This document shows, in pieces, positions 31,671 through 40,370 of a stretch of DNA of 63,894 bases. The translations under genes were made by a program, and so were the position numbers. The stretch spans positions 1 to 63,894 of the forward strand of contig JALKBU010000191.1 in the NCBI GenBank assembly GCA_023091735.1, given 5' to 3'. The notes beneath the pieces are model-generated. The model saw only the letters and a list, made by a program, of their open reading frames with translations. It did not search any database and was not told where the DNA came from. Position 1 is the stretch's first letter. Every line of letters begins with the position of its first letter. This DNA is from Trichomonas tenax. Lineage: Eukaryota; Parabasalia; Trichomonadida; Trichomonadidae.

Positions 31671-33671
31671 TTAATCAACTTCTTCAACACGTGGGCCAGA
31701 GCTGGATGGGCCAGCACCACCAGCAGATGGCCCAGCACCACCAGCAGATGGCCCAGCACCACCAGCACCACCCATGTTCTGGAACATAGATGGGTCAATG
31801 CCGCCTGGCATTCCACCGGCGCCTGGCATGCCGCCAGCACCAGCCTGGTAGGCCTTCTGCATGAGTGGCATCAACTGAGCCTCGACCTCCTTCTGCTTGG
31901 CCTCGTAGTCAGCCACTGAAGCATCGTTGTTGGACTCGATCCAGGCGAGTGTGTCGTTGACGACCTTTGTGATTGCCTCCTTGTCAGCAGCGTCGATCTT
32001 GGAAGCAAGTTCGCCGTTGATGGAGTTGCGAACGCCGAAGCAGTAGCCCTCAAGGCCGTTCTTGGCTTCGACTTTCTTTCGGACTTCCTCATCCTGAGCC
32101 TTGAACTTCTCGGCATCAGCAACCATGCGGTCGATATCAGCCTGGGAAAGACGACCCTTGTCGTTCTTGATTGTGATCTTCTTGACATTGCCTGTGGACT
32201 TATCCTGAGCGGAAACGTTCATGATACCATCAGCGTTGACATCGAATGTAACTTCGATCTGTGGGACACCACGTGGAGCTGGTGGGATGCCTGTGAGGTC
32301 GAATGTACCGAGGAGGTTGTTATCGCGTGTGCGAGAACGTTCGCCTTCGTAGACCTTGATTGTAACGGCTGGCTGGTTATCGGCGAATGTTGTGAAGATG
32401 TTGGATTTCTTGGCTGGAATTGTTGTGTTACGTGGGATGAGAACTGTCATGATTTCGCCAGCTGTCTCGATACCGAGAGAAAGTGGAGCAACATCAAGAA
32501 GAAGGATGTCCTTGACGGCCTCGGAGTTATCACCCTTGATGATAGCAGCCTGGACAGCAGCACCGTAAGCAACGGCCTCATCTGGGTCGACACCGCGACA
32601 TGGCTGCTTGCCGTTGAAGAACTCCTGAAGGAGCTGCTGGACACGAGGAATACGGGATGAACCACCGACGAGAACGATATCTGTGACGTCGGACTTGCTC
32701 ATCTTAGCATCCTTAAGGACCTGAGCGACTGGGCCCATTGTGGAACGGAAGAGCTCGTCATTGAGGTTCTCGAACATAGCACGAGAGATTGTATCCTGGA
32801 AGTCGTGACCCTGGTAGAGAGATTCGCAAAGGATGGAAGCGTTAGCGGCTGTGGAGATTGTACGCTTAGCACGCTCGCAAGCAGTGCGGAGTGTTCTGAG
32901 AGCACGTGGGGACTCACGGAGATCGCACTTGAACTTCTTCTGGAAGCGGTCTGCGAAGTAATCGACGAGGCGAGAGTCGAAGTCTTCACCACCAAGGTGT
33001 GTATCGCCTGCTGTGGCTCGAACTTCGAACATGCCACCATCGATATCGAGGAGGGAAACATCGAATGTGCCACCACCAAGATCGAAGATGAGAACGTGGC
33101 GTTCCTTGTCGGACTTCTCGCTAAGGCCGAAAGCAATAGCAGCGGCTGTTGGCTCGTTGATGATTCTCAAGACGTTGAGGCCAGCAATGACACCAGCGTC
33201 CTTTGTAGCCTGTCTCTGACCATCGTTGAAGTAAGCTGGAACTGTAACGACAGCATCTGTGATCTTCTCTGAGAGCATGTTCTCAGCGATTTCCTTCATC
33301 TTGCCAAGGACCATAGCAGAGATTTCTTCTGGGAAGAACTGCTTGGTTTCGCCCTTGAATTCGACTTCGATCTTTGGACGATCGCCATCGCCGCGGATGA
33401 CCTTGAATGGCCAGTGCTTCATATCCTTCTGGATGATTGGATCTGAGAACTTACGGCCGATCATACGCTTGGCATCGAAGACTGTATTCTGTGGGTTCAT
33501 AGCAGCCTGATTCTTAGCGGCATCACCGACGAGCCTCTCGTCTTCTGTGAAAGCAACGTAAGATGGGGTTGTTCTGTTACCCATATCGTTAGCGAGGATG
33601 TCGACACGGTTGTGGCGGAAGACACCAACGCAGGAGTATGTTGTACCAAGATCAATACCAATAGCAGACAT
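31671..33671 (-). CDS. Cytosolic Hsp70
   Basis: Encodes 666 residues. The start [18 protein letters not shown], the signatures [14 protein letters not shown] and [17 protein letters not shown], the substrate-binding domain and the C-terminal EEVD all match eukaryotic cytosolic Hsp70/HSPA8. There is no leader peptide. The lid is followed by a Gly/Met/Pro-rich tail and then three GPSAGGA-type repeats before the EEVD, which binds TPR co-chaperones such as Hop and CHIP. Codons are strongly biased to C/G at third positions, which explains several long antisense ORFs. Upstream are two GCTCGGCCA/GTTCGGCCA elements (33691 and 33751) and the palindrome TCAAAATTTTGA (33712-33723). Confidence 0.98.
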   Translation of the reverse strand: MSAIGIDLGTTYSCVGVFRHNRVDILANDMGNRTTPSYVAFTEDERLVGDAAKNQAAMNPQNTVFDAKRMIGRKFSDPIIQKDMKHWPFKVIRGDGDRPKIEVEFKGETKQFFPEEISAMVLGKMKEIAENMLSEKITDAVVTVPAYFNDGQRQATKDAGVIAGLNVLRIINEPTAAAIAFGLSEKSDKERHVLIFDLGGGTFDVSLLDIDGGMFEVRATAGDTHLGGEDFDSRLVDYFADRFQKKFKCDLRESPRALRTLRTACERAKRTISTAANASILCESLYQGHDFQDTISRAMFENLNDELFRSTMGPVAQVLKDAKMSKSDVTDIVLVGGSSRIPRVQQLLQEFFNGKQPCRGVDPDEAVAYGAAVQAAIIKGDNSEAVKDILLLDVAPLSLGIETAGEIMTVLIPRNTTIPAKKSNIFTTFADNQPAVTIKVYEGERSRTRDNNLLGTFDLTGIPPAPRGVPQIEVTFDVNADGIMNVSAQDKSTGNVKKITIKNDKGRLSQADIDRMVADAEKFKAQDEEVRKKVEAKNGLEGYCFGVRNSINGELASKIDAADKEAITKVVNDTLAWIESNNDASVADYEAKQKEVEAQLMPLMQKAYQAGAGGMPGAGGMPGGIDPSMFQNMGGAGGAGPSAGGAGPSAGGAGPSSSGPRVEEVD

Positions 33672-35113
33672 TAAAGGAAAATGAAATTATTGCTCGGCCA
33701 ATTAGAAGCTCTCAAAATTTTGAATGGAAAATTAGTCGAGTGAAGTCAAAAATGTTCGGCCATTTATAAAAAATTTTTCTTTTTCTCTTAGAATATAAGC
33801 TTGCTACACGATAGAAACGCTATATTTGGTAATTTGTTTCATAACTTTATTTACTGCATATAAACTAAAAATATTTTAATTTTTGAAGTTTCTATTGTAT
33901 TACGATCATGATGGAAGAAAATTTCAGCATAAAAATTTCAGAAAAATAAATAACGAATCGAAACCCAAAACAGGATTTGTTCTGGCTATTTATAGATTCC
34001 TTTTCCACCATTCATCACGGCAATGATTAAGCGATTCATTGTTAATGCATTGGATCCCTCAGTTCCTACTATAGTTCATTAGTTGGCATCATATATCAGA
34101 TTCTAATATTATATCTTAATTTTGCTTCCATACTTCATAACCAAGCCCAAGATAGTCTAATCTCACCAATATTAACAAAAGAATTCTGCATTAGAAATCA
34201 TATTTTGTGTCTCCAAGCCAACATATATGATTTCTAATGTAGAGACTGCCAATATTGTATACTTTGTAATATTGGATGATATTATTAAAAAAGATTTAGG
34301 ATCTTCAAGATCATTCTGACATTTTCCATAGTTACCTTAAAGAATGTTTTCAGAAGTCTTAGGGCTCATTTTTATTAGAGTTTCAAAACTATTTAAACAT
34401 TATGAAACGATGTTTTTCGATGATGAAGCTTTTTATCCAAAAGAACCCGGCATCTATAATTATATCAATTGAACAGATAAATTCCTGATAGATCAATAAC
34501 TACTTGATGTTTTGATCATATTCAACAAAATGTTAAAGAATAAGCATATCCGTTAAGATATTCAATATAAAGCAAACTTCAGCTGGAATGCTTCAGCAAA
34601 TGATTTTTAAGTTATTCCCTAATATCTAGTCTCGAATTACAATTTTACCGTAAAAGACGAAATACTTGGTCGGATACAACATTTCAAGACCGTGCTGCTT
34701 TTCTTTTCTCGTCTCTCATTCACTTGAGTTACGCATTATTATCCACTCGACATTATGTACATTACACACAAGACAAAAATCTGAACAAATTATATTCGCC
34801 TACAGGCCTATAATTAGAGATAAGAACGACGAAGAAAATTTCCTAAAATGGATTTTTGATTGATATATCTATGTAACTGCACCAGATTTCCGATTTGAAT
34901 CACTCCTATACGACTTGGTAATACTATTGCTGAAATAAAAATGACTATTTACCGTCAATATCCAAAAATTTGTTTAGAAATATCGAAAAATGCTGTACAT
35001 ATTTCAACACTATTTACCGCAACATCTTTTAATGGTAGTTCATTTGATATTTTTCTTCTAAACCTAGTGGCATAAATCAAACATTAAATAATTTTGTTTT
35101 GTTGTTTGAGTAG
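33672..35113. other. Gene-poor region with a long palindrome
   Basis: After the Hsp70 promoter no convincing gene is present. Positions 34189-34203 and 34225-34239 form a perfect 15-bp inverted repeat, flanked further out by CCAATATT (near 34165) and AATATTGG (near 34275), suggesting a decayed palindromic element. An ORF at 34666-34863 has weak protein-like character but no ATG at its start and no recognisable family. Confidence 0.45.
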
Positions 35114-35230
35114 TATATGAAGTGTGCTTTTTAAGTCCGCTCAAATTCTTGAGTGTAGAGCTCTTTCTCCGTTCCTCTCCCTACATTAAAACAATTTACA
35201 ACAGCGTACCTAAAAAACACACTTCATATA
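35114..35230. mobile_element. 117-bp inverted-repeat element (MITE or structured RNA)
   Basis: The two ends (35114-35136 and 35208-35230) are inverted copies of 23 bases with two mismatches, starting TATATGAAGTGTG. The interior is C/T-richer than the flanks and can fold further (CTCAA-ATT-CTTGAG). This size and layout fit a miniature inverted-repeat transposable element or a transcribed hairpin. No target-site duplication is obvious. Confidence 0.45.
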
Positions 35231-35679
35231 TCTTTATCACCAATTTATAAAATTATCTAAACTCACTTATGATTTCATCCATTTCTCAATAAATTTTTTC
35301 ATTTACCCTTTAGCTCCTCAAAGGTGAAAAATCTTATAGATTTAATTACCGACTGGGGCGGAATTAATGAGTAAAAATAATGAAATGTGATGTAGTAAAT
35401 GATGAAAAAATTTGTGATGGCATTGAAAAATTGAATGAAAACTAAAAACGCGAAAAAACGGTTGTTTTGAATATTGAAGGTAAATAATCGTCAGCACGTT
35501 AATGAAAATGTGCGGAGATGTATAATGAACAAAGTGTATGAAAATCTATTAAAATTTAATGAAAAATTTGTGAAAAATTAATGATATTATAATAATGAAT
35601 ATTTTAAATTTTATGAAAATTTATGATTGGAAAATTAGGTCTATTTTTAAATTAATTTTTATTTTTTATTTTTATATAA
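35231..35679. other. Intergenic AT-rich region
   Basis: No ORF of note. The last 40 bases, directly before the ATG at 35680, are a T-rich stretch (TTAATTTTTATTTTTTATT) that recurs in similar form before the ORF at 36290, suggesting a shared upstream element of the virus-like cassette. Confidence 0.4.
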
Positions 35680-35973
35680 ATGACACAGAGAGTGAGAACA
35701 TCAGCAATTTTAACTTCTGATTTTACAAATGAAGAAATAAAAAATATTTTAGATGAGGCAGAAATAGAGACAAGCAGTTATTATTTAAGAAATGTAAAGA
35801 GGTTTGCGGATATGTTAAATGAATTAGAATATGATGGAGAAATTAATACCCAGTTTCACAATACTTTAGACACTCCCCCTGCTTTTTTGGGTGTTTACGT
35901 GTCATATTGTCAGATTCATTTTTTAATGGATGGTTCAACGCTGTTTACCCCAAACTCATATGTAAACTGCTAG
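35680..35973 (+). CDS. Small ORF of the virus-like cassette, unknown function
   Basis: Encodes 97 residues starting MTQRVRTSAILTSDFTNEE. The first 60 residues look like a well-formed acidic helical protein (NEEIKNILDEAEIETSSYY, RNVKRFADMLNELEYDGEI). From about residue 62 the composition changes abruptly to hydrophobic and Cys/Pro-containing sequence, and the ORF may be a truncated gene fused by chance to flanking DNA. No family recognised. It lies first in a row of small AT-rich ORFs that ends with a phage-tail-like domain, so it is probably part of an integrated element. Confidence 0.45.
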   Translation: MTQRVRTSAILTSDFTNEEIKNILDEAEIETSSYYLRNVKRFADMLNELEYDGEINTQFHNTLDTPPAFLGVYVSYCQIHFLMDGSTLFTPNSYVNC

Positions 35974-36289
35974 CTGAGGCTTTTCCGCATGAATTAACGC
36001 ATACCATGCAATACATGAGTACCAATAAACTTCAAAAAATCAGCTCATAAATTACGTAATTTCTTCATATCTCATAAATTCATACGATGATCATTAATTT
36101 TGACTTCAAGTTCTCCAAATAAATTGTATACACTATCCACTTCTGTAATAAAAATATTATCATACCGTTAACAATTTTAGGTCCAAAATTATTCAAACCC
36201 AGATGATTTGGATTCGTTGCTGAACTAAAAAGAATGAAATAAAGAAAATAATAAATGAAATGTTAATTTATATTTTTATTTATAAATAA

Positions 36290-36412
36290 ATGATTTCGAA
36301 AATATGGAACGCGATAAAGAATTTAGTGGAGAAGACAGTCGCGATGGAAGGAAATGTTATGAAACCGACAGGAAAAATGACTATTAGAAAAGATGACAGA
36401 TATAAATTTTAA
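36290..36412 (+). CDS. Tiny basic ORF of the virus-like cassette
   Basis: Encodes 40 residues (MISKIWNAIKNLVEKTVAME, then a basic, polar end TIRKDDRYKF). The first half could be an amphipathic helix. Its stop codon overlaps the next start as TAATG, an arrangement usual in viruses and bacteria but unusual for trichomonad nuclear genes. It is preceded by the same T-rich upstream sequence as the ORF at 35680. It is too short for homology by eye; the layout is the main support. Confidence 0.4.
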   Translation: MISKIWNAIKNLVEKTVAMEGNVMKPTGKMTIRKDDRYKF

Positions 36413-36711
36413 TGTTTCCGGTCGAAAATATACCCGAGATAACTTTTGAATTACTTTTTAAAATTGAATATTATGATGAAAATCTACACAACTATAAGAG
36501 ACAAATAATAAAAATTGCTCTTAAAACTTATAAAAACCGTATGTTATGCTTCACAAACGATTTAGTACAAAAAAATAATTGGGGAGAAAATGAAAAATAT
36601 AAAATACATATTTATGAATTTATTAACAAAACACCAAATATTTTAAATAAACGTGTTAAATTCCTATGTTTATATTTTAAAAACATAATTAATAATACTT
36701 ACGAAGGCTAA
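36412..36711 (+). CDS. Small AT-rich ORF of the virus-like cassette
   Basis: Encodes 99 residues (MFPVENIPEITFELLFKIEY at the start), starting within the TAATG overlap with the preceding ORF. The sequence is rich in Asn, Lys, Ile and Tyr and alternates beta-like and charged segments (NYKRQIIKIALKTYKNRML, NEKYKIHIYEF). No family recognised. The stop is followed at once by another partial frame (about 36730-36849, including MTRDEIAAELNTDFRVLIMG) that may be the next gene in a broken state. Extreme AT codon bias sets the group apart from the housekeeping genes nearby. Confidence 0.45.
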   Translation: MFPVENIPEITFELLFKIEYYDENLHNYKRQIIKIALKTYKNRMLCFTNDLVQKNNWGENEKYKIHIYEFINKTPNILNKRVKFLCLYFKNIINNTYEG

Positions 36712-36932
36712 CTATGTGATTAAATCGAAATTGAGGGGCGGTCTAATGTAGAATTTAAATTAATGACCCGCGATGAAATAGCCGCGGAATTAAACACAGA
36801 TTTTAGAGTTTTGATAATGGGTCCATCATATCTTAATACTTTATATTGAAATTAACCCAAAACATTAAAACCAAAAAATATATATTTACCAAAAAATAAT
36901 ATATTTATATTTACCTTTTATCCTTTCCTTAA

Positions 36933-37256
36933 TTTTTATCTAATAACTCCAACTTTTCGGCTACAGTAAATAATTTACCTTCACACAATCATTACTTTTC
37001 GGGTACAACATCATTGGCAGGAGCTCATACTCATTTAATAAGTAATAGAGGTTATTATGGATGTGGGAACGGAGGAAAAGAAACAATTTCACGTTATGAT
37101 ATTTCATCAGATTCCAGAGAATACAACACGGGTTTAATCATTGATCATGCAGGAAGTCACATTCATTCAGTTTACGGAAACACTGCCGACACTGGTTCAG
37201 GTACTGATTACATGCCTCCATACATTACTGTTTATGCATGGTATAGGGTTTATTAA
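36933..37256 (+). pseudogene. Phage tail collar/fibre C-terminal domain (fragment)
   Basis: An open frame of 107 codons after a stop at 36930, without an ATG near its beginning, so it is a 5'-truncated gene. It reads VNNLPSHNHYFSGTTSLAGA then HTHLISN, a middle part, then HAGSHIHSVYGNTADTGSG and DYMPPYITVYAWYRVY. The pattern LPSHxHxFSGTTxxAGxHTH, AGxHxHSVxGNTxxTGSG and MPPYxTVYxWxR is the hallmark of the C-terminal end of bacteriophage tail collar and short tail-fibre proteins, which form receptor-binding trimers. Its place after a row of small ORFs suggests a decayed DNA virus or Polinton/Maverick-like element, or a phage-derived gene acquired from bacteria. The domain call is strong; the type of host element is inference. 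Confidence 0.8.
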
Positions 37257-38740
37257 ATAAGTTTATGTTAAAATTATTTTTCAAATTTCTTCCTTCATAA
37301 ATTCCTTTCGCTTTCTTTTCTTAGTTAGTTAGTTTGTCATAAATTATTTTAAAAACTGAATAAATTTTCTCTCATAACCACTAAAATTATTTTTCAAATT
37401 TCTTACTTCATAAATCCTAATCTTGACTTATAAAGTAACGTAAAACATCAAATTTTAAACATTTTCTGCTAAAATCAATTTTAGTAGTTTTTAGCGTTTG
37501 TAAAAAATCTTTTACCAAAAATTTTTTACCTGGTATAGTAGATTTTATAAAGTCATTAGTTTCAAAATCAATTTTAATGTTAATTTTGTAAGTAATTCAA
37601 AAATTTATTTTCTATATAGGGGGGAACCTAATTTGTAAAACTAACTCTATCGTAAATATTAGTATTAATAAATTATTGTTTTTGTAATTTGTGATTTCAG
37701 TAATTATATAAAAAGATGTTCGCAGAACTTGTGGCGAAGTCACAAGGGATACGAACATCTATACTAACAAAAAATTATTTTGTATTATGAAATTTTAGGA
37801 AATAACATCAAAATCTGAGTTTGGAACAAAAATTTATCATGAAGCACATTCTAAAATAGGTTTTCTATCTATGGGCAAAGAATGAAGAAAATTTTGTTCT
37901 GATTTACAAAACGACAAATCTGATTTTATAATTAAAAATCCAAAATTCGTTGTACAATGGGATCCACTACTGATTTCAGCCTTAAACAACAAAGTGCTAA
38001 GCAATATAACAATGTTTGTGGGATAAAGTGCCCAAATTTAATTGAAATCCTTCAAGAAGCCATATTTAGGATTGTAATTAATTTGAGAATAAACAAAATT
38101 GAACGCTTAAGCTTCTTTGTATGGGAATTTTGAATTGCTGATTAAAACTCATTCAATTGGAAACAAAACTGAAAATGTGACTAAAACAGGTCATGCATCA
38201 TGATAATAAAGATAGATGTGAGTCTATATTTGAAAAGTTTGATAGATGAGTTTATATTAAGGTTAATCCAATGGTAAAGTTCTATCTAAAAATAAAATGA
38301 GAAGCATATGGCTCCAATGAACATATGCTTGACTGTATTAAAATTGTTTAGTTTCAATGTAAAATTGGCAAAGTGTAAAATCTATTAAATCGTTCATGAC
38401 ACATCGCGTATAGTGTTTATTAATGTTTTTCATCTAAAATCATATGAAAAATTGATGAACCAGCTCTCAATATTTAATTGATCTTCTCAATATTTGTGTA
38501 ATGACGTAAAAACCATATTTTTGTAATCCTACCATTCTTTATGAGTTGCACAACCTTTCGACACAAATTATAACGTGCGGAATTTTAATGTGTTCATAAT
38601 TATTTTATACATTCTTGCTTTCAATTTTTAGATTTTGAAAATAACGCGATAAATCGACTGCACACTTAATGCCGGCTATAAAATTAAAATTTTGTTCAAA
38701 GCCAAATTCTTCACAAAAAATAATCATTAATTTTATCATA
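37257..38740. other. Non-coding region with direct repeat and hairpin
   Basis: About 1.5 kb without an intact gene. It has a direct repeat of about 35 bases (37270-37305 and 37383-37417, few mismatches) and the two-level hairpin at 37714-37760. Between 37795 and 38030 a frame interrupted by stops reads weakly like protein and may be decayed coding sequence of the same element. Confidence 0.45.
37714..37760. other. Two-level hairpin, possible structured RNA
   Basis: Outer arms AGATGTTCG (37714-37722) and CGAACATCT (37752-37760) are perfectly complementary. Inner arms CTTGTG (37728-37733) and CACAAG (37741-37746) are also perfect, with a 7-base loop GCGAAGT and internal loops of five bases on each side. 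This looks selected rather than chance in AT-rich DNA. It does not match hammerhead or twister ribozyme cores that I know. Confidence 0.45.
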
Positions 38741-39196
38741 ATGTGGACATCTATCTTTACCAATATTGTCGAGGAGAGCAAGAAGTGTGATGGAACTTGG
38801 ACTCTTTCCTTCCTTCAATCTACACAGACAAGCATTCTTAGACTTCCTACGAATGCTTATCGAAGAATGATAAATTCTTTGCTCGACTATATTATGGATC
38901 AACAGACAACAGATTTACAGAGATTTAAAATATCACAATTGCTTAACTCAATCAAATCCCATAAGAAAGGACAATTATCTGAAATTTTTAATTCGCGTAT
39001 GACAGAGATAAACAATTTTTGTGCTTCTCTAGATGATGGCATCTTGGCATCACCTATAAAGAAGCTTCTAATGGCCATATGTAACGAGCCATTGCAGAAG
39101 TCCTCGAAAAATCTTAGATATAAAGCATCTTCCACTGAGCCAACAGTTACAGAACACGCGGTTCCAAGAATGTTGAATAACTATGTTAACTACTAA
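38741..39196 (+). CDS. Small helical hypothetical protein
   Basis: Encodes 151 residues from the ATG at 38741 (MWTSIFTNIVEESKKCDGTW); an earlier ATG in frame at 38669 adds a low-complexity stretch and is less likely. The protein is helical, with a middle segment LLDYIMDQQTTDLQRFKISQ and a basic stretch SIKSHKKGQ, then a Ser/Thr-rich end. No family recognised. Codon usage is similar to neighbouring genes and the frame is not antisense to anything, so I regard it as a real gene. The trinucleotide context TTTTATCATA before the ATG resembles an initiator with TCA. Confidence 0.6.
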   Translation: MWTSIFTNIVEESKKCDGTWTLSFLQSTQTSILRLPTNAYRRMINSLLDYIMDQQTTDLQRFKISQLLNSIKSHKKGQLSEIFNSRMTEINNFCASLDDGILASPIKKLLMAICNEPLQKSSKNLRYKASSTEPTVTEHAVPRMLNNYVNY

Positions 39197-40370
39197 ACTT
39201 GTTTGTATTTTGTATTAATTTCCAAGTCTCTTTTTCTCAGTACAACCATTACAAAGGGCTTAAGCCATATATCACTTTCTGTGATTGGGGTTTCAATTAA
39301 AATTTGAGATAATTTATTTCTCACATAATATATTATTTACAATTCTCTATATAACTTCATCTATATTCATACTTTAGAAAAATATATCTATGTGATTCAT
39401 AAGTTGGCATATATCAACAAAAGATGAACTAAAGGAGTAGGTCATTTTTAAATTTGGCATTCAAAATGCAAATGTAATGATCAAATCAAAACAAGGTTTT
39501 GATCCAAAAAAAATCCAAAAAATTTGATATTTTGTGGAACTAATAGAAGACCCATGTTTAAAATATTACAATCCATATAAACAAATAACGGGTGAGTGTG
39601 AAGCCCGGTTCATCATGGGGCAATTTCCTTCTTCTTACTGATAACTAAGACTTTACATGTCAAAACATATTTAGAGCTGCCATGTAAACACATCACTTTT
39701 TGTGACTCTTTATTATTCCCTCTATGAATAATAAAAAGTGACGCATATTCTTCTAGAATTATGATAATAATGTTATCAAAAATCATTTTTATCGTTCTAC
39801 TCTCTTTACATAGTTTCAGTCTAATTACTGCATTTTAGAGGCTGATTATATAAAAATTTTGGCCGTTACTGTTTTTTTACATGGCATATTAACTTGATAT
39901 CTTTGCATTTTGACGCGTAAACTTTTTAAACACAGATTTTCTGCCAAATAAACTTTACATAACGTTAATTTTTATTTCAAAGTCAATATGTCATGTAAAA
40001 TAATTTATATGGCATATTTTTATCATAAATAAAGTTAAGCTTCAAGCGAGTGGATATAGCCTTGACTCTTCGTTTGAAGCATAATTTGAAAGTAACAGCC
40101 TTGAACTGCCATTGTTGATATATTTTTGATAGATTAAGCAAGAAGAGTAATAGAGAGCAAGGCAAATGCTATTTCTACACACTCTTGAATGAAATAATGT
40201 GATATTCAAACTTCTATCACTAATTTCATATTTTGATTTTATTTCTGTATTCTCTTGCAATATCTTGACTTTTAATCTATTAGAGATTCATTAGGTGACT
40301 ATATAGGTATGAAATATATGGTTATATTAAATAAAAATAACAAACAAATTTATGAAATAACAATAATATT
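39197..40370. other. Motif-dense intergenic region without a visible gene
   Basis: About 1.2 kb. Short minus-strand ORFs near 40000-40260 have no protein-like pattern. Between 39650 and 40015 the recurring motif appears several times: TTTACATGTCAAAA (39652), GCCATGTAAA (39679), TTTTTTTACATGGCA (39873), and TATGTCATGTAAAA (39988). GTGACTCTTTATTATTCCC (39702-39720) is followed by an imperfect inverted copy (39726-39742). The region could hold an unrecognised small RNA gene or an abandoned promoter. Confidence 0.4.

Noticed and set aside
32805..33272. 155-codon plus-strand ORF
   Set aside because: Antisense to the Hsp70 gene and caused by its codon bias.
35231..37260. Bacterial contamination of the assembly
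   Set aside because: The cassette is in DNA with the same AT-rich background and shares no bacterial ribosome-binding sites or operon neighbours. It cannot be fully excluded without read coverage.
37714..37760. Hammerhead or twister ribozyme
   Set aside because: The conserved core sequences (CTGATGA with GAAA, or the twister GC pseudoknot residues) are not present.
37753..37780. Intron branch/acceptor site (TACTAAC)
   Set aside because: The sequence TACTAACAAAAAATT lacks the ACACAG end of trichomonad introns, there is no matching GTATGT-type donor, and no gene flanks it. The same holds for the ACTAAC copies at 349, 54759 and 62793.
39983..40260. Two overlapping minus-strand ORFs of 60 and 72 codons
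   Set aside because: They overlap in different frames, are rich in AT-driven residues and show no protein-like pattern.
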